DNA from: Chloroflexota bacterium
Lineage (GTDB): Bacteria > Chloroflexota > Limnocylindria > Limnocylindrales > Limnocylindraceae
Reading direction: 5' to 3'
DNA: 11,611 bases
NCBI GenBank assembly: GCA_016463555.1
Contig: JAEMRB010000009.1
Coordinates: 1-11,611 of the forward strand
The position numbers and the translations under genes were made by a program. Each line of letters opens with the position of its first letter. Positions within the stretch are counted from its first letter, which is position 1. The notes below the pieces were generated by a model, which saw nothing but the letters and a program-made list of their open reading frames with translations, had not been told where the DNA came from and ran no database searches. Positions 7,401 through 11,611 of the stretch are shown here, piece after piece.

Positions 7401-8497
7401 GTTACGACTGCAATCCAGCGCCAGGCGGGCCGTGCTGCGGCGAGTGCAATCGTGAGCGGAATCGCCGGGAAGAGGTAGCGCTCGTGCACGCGCGTTGGCA
7501 GAACGAAGAAGGCGATGGCAAGGATGGCAACAGCGGTGACGGTTCGGATCGCAGTGTCGCGTCGCACGTATCGCATTGCAACGAGTACGGCGGTGGCGAT
7601 CGCCGCACTGCCGATCGCGACTCCTGGGATGCCGATCAGGGGGAGTGGGTCAATGTCGGACGCCCACCCGCTTGCATCAACGACCGCTCGCCCGCCGACT
7701 TCGATGAGTGCCCAAGGGTTCCAGGCGTTCACTGAAAGGTATGGATAGGTGCCTGCGGCCTCTGCGATCTTGGCCAGCACATCGGGAAGCGTGAGCCCGA
7801 ACGGTAGGGCGGCGAGGGCAACGGTGGCCGCGCCAGCGAGGCCCGCTACGACGAAGGCCCAGGGGTCGCGTGCAGACCGCGCTCGCACAAAGGCGAGGAC
7901 GCCAACGATGGGGATCAGGATGCCGAACTGTGGCTTGAGCACCGCAGCGAGGGCGGCGAAGATCGCACCGCGAACAGTTTGGCCGCGGATGAGCGCGGAG
8001 AGTGAATAGAGGAGGGCGGCGGTCCCGATGGAGTCGACCTGCCCCCACACGGCCGAGTCGAGCCAGATCATTGGCCCGAAGGCCATGGCGACTGCGGCGG
8101 CGATCTGACTGCGGCGTGGGGCGCCAAGGTCGGCGGCAAGTCGCACCGTTGCCAGTACCAGCAGCCCGTCGGCAAGGATCGCAGGGAGCTTTACGAGCGC
8201 CCCAGGGTCGGTGCTGCCGGTGATGAGCGCGCTAAGCGAGCCGAGCGCCCACAGGACCCACATGTAGCCAGGGAGATAGTCGACAAACATTCCGCGCGCA
8301 TAGAAACCCCATGGCCCGCGGGTCCCCAGCTCAGATGCCCACGCTCGGAATGCGTTGAGGTCGGCGGCAAATCCTGCGTCTGGAGGGAGTGCCACGTATG
8401 CGATGATCACCCGCAAGAGAATCCCGAGCGCAGCGATCAGCGCAATTGTGCGAAGGCTGACCTGCTCGGTTGGTCGACGGGCCGTCTGAGAAATCAT
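4313..8497 (-). CDS. Fused dual GT-C glycosyltransferase: Gpi18-like module plus PMT (GT39) module with inserted propeller-like domain
   Basis: A 1394-residue multi-spanning membrane protein with two complete GT-C enzymes in one chain. Residues 1-425 resemble Gpi18-like mannosyltransferases (COG5542): D46 in the first outer loop, FVDYLPGY at 71-78, WGQVDSIG at 151-158, KPQFGILIP at 188-196 and VHERYLFPA at 337-345. A basic linker at about 426-460 leads to a PMT/GT39 protein O-mannosyltransferase. This has a first helix at 462-479, the catalytic-loop FDEVYH with D492 and E493, YEYTHPHLAKYLIALGLETFG at 516-536, then GWRWPGVIAGALA at 850-862, DGAGFVQSRIGMNDVYLL at 890-907, ASKWVALY at 947-954 and SPWWAWPLDLKPVWFF at 1109-1124. 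Between 537 and 847 sits an inserted beta-rich domain; no MIR domain is present. These enzymes use polyprenyl-phosphate sugars outside the membrane. The start at 8497 has TACACT 6 bases upstream and no Shine-Dalgarno. The substrate and exact sugar are inferred from family only. Confidence 0.88.
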   Translation of the reverse strand: MISQTARRPTEQVSLRTIALIAALGILLRVIIAYVALPPDAGFAADLNAFRAWASELGTRGPWGFYARGMFVDYLPGYMWVLWALGSLSALITGSTDPGALVKLPAILADGLLVLATVRLAADLGAPRRSQIAAAVAMAFGPMIWLDSAVWGQVDSIGTAALLYSLSALIRGQTVRGAIFAALAAVLKPQFGILIPIVGVLAFVRARSARDPWAFVVAGLAGAATVALAALPFGLTLPDVLAKIAEAAGTYPYLSVNAWNPWALIEVGGRAVVDASGWASDIDPLPLIGIPGVAIGSAAIATAVLVAMRYVRRDTAIRTVTAVAILAIAFFVLPTRVHERYLFPAIPLTIALAAARPAWRWIAVVTSVAFFVNSWGVLTISYFQNPGLPNLGVFTDALHTPIAVTVTAIAITATLAAAIWLAWSTEKRTTGPRLAATQRKQVDAVPRRAAIAKPEPRRILTRIDLWLLILVTVSTLSLRGWRVGEPTHFQFDEVYHVRTATEFMQDWKYGEPHAIYEYTHPHLAKYLIALGLETFGAPRVDAQTTYPTRIGAIAVRPEDALSPGRIWIAGPDKISVIDAPTRAVLGTLPLRNVSQLLAAHDGSLWGATANGTIFSVDRATADQGGASGLRTWTSTDGAILGIAPLTDGSVALVQRDQVLIMRDGAVVASAPLVRGTSVLALTVDDEERIFVTSASGLTSYAALDLSTMRSSPIEGGAAAVAAVDWFDSLRLYVAGRDGVRVYNAKSESTTLISQITIPGATAIVPNDASRMVHVVAPGPDGAGASLWTVEPNGNARFADVAVGADALTLGVSGAALDASAERADGGNGELLIAAPSGAMTQVSVGDLAAGWRWPGVIAGALAAALLVLLARLLTERRDVAALVGVLALLDGAGFVQSRIGMNDVYLLALLLGGAVAFVAWLQGRARGALSGGLLLVVAGLLLGGALASKWVALYGIFGLGIIWLARTAPGRLLVAGGLALLGAVLLPPALAVADGSTRIPNLPFAAVLVLLLAATGVAIHRAGGISRREATPRSLLGLLSLPGEATLVLFTLAALPLGVYIASYLPWAALGNQLITGWPIGNSGQTLTDLTASMYRYHDTLRAAHAASSPWWAWPLDLKPVWFFQSSFTAGGSSWTAAVYDGGNVLSRALSIGGALWLAAEAWRRRSWGLASVLVLGLALWLPWARIDRVAFQYHYYPTSQIALIGLALLLADLRAGSQRAAQIVRIGGACAVLAAPVLWMATGALCALAGVTSVYPESQVCLSGGFGTPGPLVGAIALVPATVAAWSILGATDMRRIFTITIGSIAAVALLWYPNWSALPLPTGVHNWYQGVLPTWAWPFQFGVTLESSAETALVSSATLVVGVLLLCAAAAGAYGASRLGHAARRKLDEDRA
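5957..6889 (-). other. Propeller-like domain inserted in the first extracytoplasmic loop of the PMT module
   Basis: This encodes residues 537-847 of the fused glycosyltransferase. In ordinary PMT proteins the segment ending LFG continues almost directly into the GWR.P.....G second helix. Here about 311 residues separate ETFG (533-536) from GWRWPGVIAG (850-859). The inserted part has no membrane helix and is built of repeated short beta-strands with turns such as GRIWIAGPDKISVIDAPT, DGSLWGATANGTIFSVDRA, DDEERIFVTSASGLTSYAA and DSLRLYVAGRDGVRVYNA. This matches a six- or seven-bladed PQQ/NHL-like propeller. Its position puts it outside the cytoplasm, next to the catalytic DE pair, where it could bind the acceptor protein or cell-wall polymer. 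Confidence 0.7.
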
Positions 8498-8503
8498 CTG
8501 CCG

Positions 8504-8509
8504 AGTGTA
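8504..8509 (-). promoter_or_regulatory. Putative -10 element of a leaderless glycosyltransferase transcript
   Basis: TACACT on the minus strand ends 6 bases before the ATG at 8495-8497. No Shine-Dalgarno sequence is present in the CGGCAG between them. It lies in the 34-base divergent gap shared with the GT2 gene. Confidence 0.42.
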
Positions 8510-8515
8510 GCCGTG

Positions 8516-8522
8516 AAGGGGG
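8516..8522 (+). promoter_or_regulatory. Ribosome binding site selecting the GTG start of the GT2 gene
   Basis: AAGGGGG lies 9 bases before GTG 8532. The alternative TTG at 8523 would touch this site with no spacing, so the GTG is preferred. Confidence 0.5.
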
Positions 8523-8531
8523 TTGTGGAAG

Positions 8532-9287
8532 GTGCCACTGCAAGAGCTCTCGCTCTTCTTCCCCTGTCACAACGAGGCTGAGAACCTTGAGGCGCTCGTC
8601 GCCGATGCGCTCGCAGCGCTCCCCGCCCTCGCCACGACCTATGAGGTCATTCTCGTTGACGACGGTTCGCGTGATGACACTGCCGGCGTGGCCGAGCGCC
8701 TGGTGCAACGGCACGGCGGAGTTGTTCGCCTGGTGCGCCACGAGGTGAACCGCGGGTACGGCGGCGCGCTTCGTTCAGGTTTTGCGGCGGCACGTTATGA
8801 CCACCTTGCCTACACCGACGGCGACCGCCAGTTCCGTGTCGCTGATCTTGCGCGCCTTGTCGAGTGTGCCGAGGAGACACGCTCGCCAGTTGTCATTGGG
8901 TATCGCATGCAGCGTGCCGACCCGCCACTGCGTCTCATCTACGCCACCCTGTATCGCATCGCCAATCGCATCTGGTTCGGACTTCGTGTCCGCGACGTTG
9001 ACTGCGCTGCGAAACTATTCCGTCGCGATGCACTGCGTGGAATTATCGTGCACTCTGACGGAGCGTTCTTCTCCGCAGAGCTATTGATTCGTTTGCGACT
9101 CGATGGCCTGAACATCCTCGAGGTCGGCGTGCCGCACTATCCGCGCACCGCTGGCTCACCTACAGGGGCGGGCCTCTCGGTAATTGCGCGAGCTGTGCGC
9201 GACTTCTGGTCGCTACGCATTGGGCTCTGGGTGAGCCGCGCTCGAACGCTCTCGCGAGGTCGCGCGCTGTTGAACGATGAGCGCTAG
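8532..9287 (+). CDS. GT2-family polyprenol-phosphate sugar transferase (DPM1-like)
   Basis: A 251-residue soluble GT-A enzyme starting at GTG 8532. By family it would move mannose or glucose from a nucleotide sugar to undecaprenyl- or polyprenyl-phosphate on the cytoplasmic face, giving the lipid-linked donor used by GT-C transferases. Motifs: LSLFFPCHNEAENL at 6-19, VILVDDGSRDDT at 39-50 (nucleotide binding), NRGYGGALRSGF at 73-84, the DxD-type metal site TDGDRQF at 95-101, VRDVDCAAKLFRR at 153-165 (typical of the DPM1/GtrB branch) and HSDGAFFSAELLIRL at 174-188. No C-terminal membrane helices are present, unlike GtrB, so it resembles the short soluble DPM1 type. It is divergent from the fused PMT by 34 bases, which supports it as that enzyme's donor supplier. 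Its stop shares CTAG with the opposite gene. The sugar identity cannot be read from sequence. Confidence 0.88.
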   Translation: MPLQELSLFFPCHNEAENLEALVADALAALPALATTYEVILVDDGSRDDTAGVAERLVQRHGGVVRLVRHEVNRGYGGALRSGFAAARYDHLAYTDGDRQFRVADLARLVECAEETRSPVVIGYRMQRADPPLRLIYATLYRIANRIWFGLRVRDVDCAAKLFRRDALRGIIVHSDGAFFSAELLIRLRLDGLNILEVGVPHYPRTAGSPTGAGLSVIARAVRDFWSLRIGLWVSRARTLSRGRALLNDER

Positions 9288-9290
9288 CGC
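9281..9290. other. Palindromic GCGCTAGCGC providing stop codons on both strands
   Basis: The CTAG at 9284-9287 supplies TAG to the GT2 gene on the plus strand and TAG to the nuclease-family gene on the minus strand. The two reading frames thus end over the same four bases, with no room for a terminator between them. Confidence 0.85.
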
Positions 9291-9772
9291 GCTGCCGGTG
9301 GCTCCTCGCCGTCGAGCGAGTTAACGAAGTCACGGAAGAGCGAGAGCCGCTCCTCTTCAGCAGCCTCCGGAACGATCCCTTCCGCTGAAAGCAGTTCTGC
9401 TGAGATAAAGATTGGCGCCTCGGCACGTAGCGCGAGTGCGACTGCATCACTCGGCCGTGCATCTAGCTCAGCCTCTTCGCCGCTTGGGGCAACCATCAAC
9501 ATCTGCGCGCGGAACGTCTCTTCACGGACTTCAATGATGCGCACCTCGCGCAGTGTCGCCCCTAGGGCGCGAATGGCGCGGAGTGCAGTGTCATGCGTTA
9601 GTGGTCGCTCTGGTGTGATTCCCTGAAGGTGATAGGCGATGGCGCTGGCCTCGTTGGGCCCAATCGGAATCGGCAGGTAGCGCGCCTCCTCGGCGTCGCG
9701 TAGGAGCAGCACGTGCGTCCCAGAGATCATCTGGATGCGCACCCCCTCAACCACCGCGCGTCGTAGTTCCAT
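9284..9772 (-). CDS. Bifunctional nuclease family protein (DUF151/BFN)
   Basis: A 162-residue cytoplasmic protein of the DUF151 family, named after a plant member with DNase and RNase activity; the bacterial role is poorly defined. Hallmarks: YLPIPIGPNEASAIAYHLQG at 32-51 (family consensus LPIWIG..EA.AIA..L.G), RPLTHDTALRAIRALG at 56-71, VREETFRAQMLM at 82-93 and DARPSDAVALALR at 104-116 followed by PIFIS. The C-terminus ends with an acidic LDGEEPPAAR tail. Length is normal. The start ATG 9772 gives the usual N-terminus with V.G.R.Q..SG.HV. No Shine-Dalgarno is present; GATCAT lies 6 bases upstream and may be a weak -10. The gene lies 18 bases downstream of the propeller protein on the same strand, so co-transcription is likely. 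Confidence 0.9.
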   Translation of the reverse strand: MELRRAVVEGVRIQMISGTHVLLLRDAEEARYLPIPIGPNEASAIAYHLQGITPERPLTHDTALRAIRALGATLREVRIIEVREETFRAQMLMVAPSGEEAELDARPSDAVALALRAEAPIFISAELLSAEGIVPEAAEEERLSLFRDFVNSLDGEEPPAAR

Positions 9773-9790
9773 CGCTCTATGATCGCACGC

Positions 9791-11611
9791 TTACGGCGTT
9801 GGAATCGGGGTCTCGATAACAGGATCAGGAGTTGGGCCAACGCTCGCCCCTGGCTCTTGTGTAATCGGTTTCCCAAGGACGGCGCTACGAACGCGTCCCG
9901 CCTCAGCCCAGACAAACGTTGGTGCCCCGCCATCAGATGCGGGGAGGATGTATCCGCCGAGAATCTCACCGATTTGGTCGGCTTGATCGCTAATGACGTA
10001 CTGCGCGAGCATGGCGCCGGACGACGCCTTGCTGTACGCGATCACTCGGCGCGCGCTGCTATCCCAGACGTAGATGATCCCTGTTCGGCTCGCCCCCGCG
10101 GACATCACGACCGTTGGGGTGAGCAGGGGCCGCAGTAGCTCGTCGCCGATCTCTGCTGGGGTCCACTCGTCTGGCGCACCGCCTGAGTAGCGACGCAGTG
10201 CACCGCCGCTCGTCATATAGACATCGCCGTCGATCGCGATGCCCGTCATGGTGCCCAGTGACATCGGGTTGATCAGATACGCCGTTGGGGCGGCGGGGTA
10301 GCCCGTGCCGTCGGGGGCTGGCTGGTACCGCAAGATCTGACGTGCCGAGGGGTCAACGACATAGAGGCGGTAAAGCCCAGTCCCTGGATCGGCTGCGAAT
10401 CCGACAATCGCCTTGACGTCGCTCCCCCACAGCTCGCCGTCGCGAACGCGAAGCTTGACCAGCGTCCCCTTGCCGGCTCCGTCGGAGGGGCGCCAGCGCC
10501 ATAGGTTGGAGGAGGCATCAAACACCACGAGGTCGGGCCCAGAGGCGGTGATGAGGAGTGCGCGCCCAGTGCGCGTGCCGTAGAGGTCAAACCCTGGCTG
10601 GTACACAACGGTTGCACGGCCGCGCTCCGCATCGATTCGGTACACCGCACCCGTCACCTTGTCGATGACATACGGCAGGCCGTCTGGCCCCTGGACGATC
10701 GCCTGGATCTCAACTGTTGCGCCCGCCGCCTCAAAGTCGAAGAGTTCGATTGGGGCCGTGTTGTTCACTAGGAAAATCTTATTGAGCGTCTCTGTCGCCT
10801 CTGTTCGTAGCGTCGTGATTCGGGCGAGCGGGCCGCCTCCACTCTCTGCAAGGTTCAGGTTAGCAACAGCGGTGAGCAAGAGGCTCTTCGCGCGCTCTGG
10901 GTCGTTCACAAGAAGGTTGGTCTGGGAATCAAGCGCTTCGCCGATCCCGATCTCCGCGCTTCGTAGCGCCTCGCGGGCCTTCGCTGCAGCGTCCAGCTCG
11001 GGAGTTGATCCGTTCAACACGAGTGCAGTTGCGCCGCCGACCCCGGCGACCAACACCGCGGCGAGAAGGATTGCGGCTGAGCGGCGTCGACGTGTGCGCT
11101 GAACTTCGTGCTCTGCCTGCTCGTTGCTCCCCGTCGCCGCGCGGAGCGTTGGCTCAGCTGGGGTGACTGTTAGCCATGGTGCTCGGCGCTCAATCTCGTT
11201 TGCGATGCGCGCAGCGGCGCGCTGCCAGAACGACGTTGACGTTGCGGCGCGCTCTCGCCACGATCGCTCAACTCGTGGCTCTGCTGCGCTGCGATGCTCT
11301 GCCCGCAGTCGCGCCTCCGCGCGCGCAGTCTCTTGCGCCGCTCGCACTGCATCGCTTGTGCGCTGGTCGCGTGCCGGTGGCGGTTGAGCCTTCCCTCGCG
11401 CACGTGCCTCCGTCCCGCTTCGTGTGCTTGGGCGTCGCGCATCAATCACCGCCTGTGCCGCGGTGTCAATTGGTTCATACGGCCGTGTCTGCGCGTCTGG
11501 CCGATTCGGATCGGCCTTTGGCACCACCGGTTTTGCAGCGGCGATGCGCGCCTCGCGCTCAAGGTTCCCCTCCTCCCAGCGTGTGCGCGCGTTGATCTTT
11601 GCGACTGCAAC
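9791..11611 (-). CDS. Membrane-anchored propeller protein with cytoplasmic helical region and Pro/Thr-rich tail (5'-truncated)
   Basis: The frame stays open to the right edge: the first in-frame start codon inside the window is GTG 11527, but 28 further codons without a stop lie upstream of it (VAVAKINARTRWEEG...). I therefore call it 5'-partial with 606 visible residues. Numbering from GTG 11527: Arg/Ala/Glu-rich, Pro-containing cytoplasmic region at 1-145, RRRR stop-transfer at 146-149, one membrane helix at about 150-172, an extracytoplasmic helical hairpin with heptad-like Ala/Leu spacing at 175-252, a beta-propeller-like domain at about 255-550 (strands such as PYVIDKVTGAVYRIDA, DLVVFDASSNLWRWRP, YRLYVVDPSARQILRY), and a Pro/Thr-rich tail ending TPIPTP. 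No catalytic motif is visible. The visible N-terminal VAVAKI could be the last strand of a PP2C phosphatase (which often ends DN.TV.V..), but this is only a guess. The propeller and tail could be targets of the nearby O-mannosyltransferase. Confidence 0.72.
   Translation of the reverse strand, partial: VAVAKINARTRWEEGNLEREARIAAAKPVVPKADPNRPDAQTRPYEPIDTAAQAVIDARRPSTRSGTEARARGKAQPPPARDQRTSDAVRAAQETARAEARLRAEHRSAAEPRVERSWRERAATSTSFWQRAAARIANEIERRAPWLTVTPAEPTLRAATGSNEQAEHEVQRTRRRRSAAILLAAVLVAGVGGATALVLNGSTPELDAAAKAREALRSAEIGIGEALDSQTNLLVNDPERAKSLLLTAVANLNLAESGGGPLARITTLRTEATETLNKIFLVNNTAPIELFDFEAAGATVEIQAIVQGPDGLPYVIDKVTGAVYRIDAERGRATVVYQPGFDLYGTRTGRALLITASGPDLVVFDASSNLWRWRPSDGAGKGTLVKLRVRDGELWGSDVKAIVGFAADPGTGLYRLYVVDPSARQILRYQPAPDGTGYPAAPTAYLINPMSLGTMTGIAIDGDVYMTSGGALRRYSGGAPDEWTPAEIGDELLRPLLTPTVVMSAGASRTGIIYVWDSSARRVIAYSKASSGAMLAQYVISDQADQIGEILGGYILPASDGGAPTFVWAEAGRVRSAVLGKPITQEPGASVGPTPDPVIETPIPTP

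Noticed and set aside
8523..8531. TTG 8523 as the GT2 start
   Set aside because: The AAGGGGG site ends immediately before it, leaving no spacing; GTG 8532 has proper spacing.
1..11611. CRISPR arrays, tRNAs, insertion sequences, attachment sites
   Set aside because: I found no regularly spaced repeats, cloverleaf sequences, transposase motifs or terminal inverted repeats on reading both strands.

Overview
The window is a compact, GC-rich bacterial chromosome segment carrying nine protein-coding genes, two of them cut by the window edges. I see no rRNA, tRNA, CRISPR array, insertion sequence or phage gene. Only about 280 bases lie outside coding sequence, and no intergenic gap exceeds 82 bases. 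The gene content (complex I subunit A, protein-mannosyltransferase-like GT-C enzymes, a bifunctional-nuclease-family protein, a membrane-anchored propeller protein) and the dense packing would suit a streamlined Chloroflexota, for example a freshwater Limnocylindria-like lineage. That placement is inference, not proof.

Layout from left to right. On the minus strand, a MidA/NDUFAF7-type methyltransferase (296-1477) lies directly upstream of the start of nuoA (1-223, continuing off the left edge). Divergent from it is folK (1512-2102, plus), which meets a highly diverged purH (2107-3489, minus) tail to tail. Divergent from purH are a small three-helix membrane protein of unknown role (3572-3985) and a cupin-fold protein (4022-4402), both plus, with a perfect 16-base palindrome between them. 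The cupin 3' end overlaps, in antisense by 90 bases, the end of a 1394-residue membrane glycosyltransferase (4313-8497, minus). Divergent from that is a soluble GT2 polyprenol-phosphate sugar transferase (8532-9287, plus). It shares a palindromic CTAG stop with a bifunctional-nuclease-family gene (9284-9772, minus). Upstream of that gene, on the same strand, is a large membrane-anchored propeller protein (9791-11611, minus) whose 5' end lies beyond the window.

The most striking content is a probable cell-surface glycosylation module. The 1394-residue protein fuses two complete GT-C enzymes: an N-terminal Gpi18-like mannosyltransferase and a C-terminal PMT/GT39 protein O-mannosyltransferase. 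The PMT half carries a roughly 311-residue propeller-like insertion exactly inside its first extracytoplasmic loop. The divergent GT2 enzyme would make the polyprenyl-phosphate-sugar donor that GT-C enzymes use. The neighbouring membrane-anchored propeller protein, with its Pro/Thr-rich tail, is a plausible but unproven substrate.

Other points worth attention: a PurH in which conserved motifs of both catalytic domains are changed or missing; linkage of a complex-I-assembly-type methyltransferase to nuoA; a repeated TANNNT box 6-7 bases before the ATG of genes lacking a Shine-Dalgarno sequence, implying leaderless transcripts; and sharp sub-gene swings in GC content.
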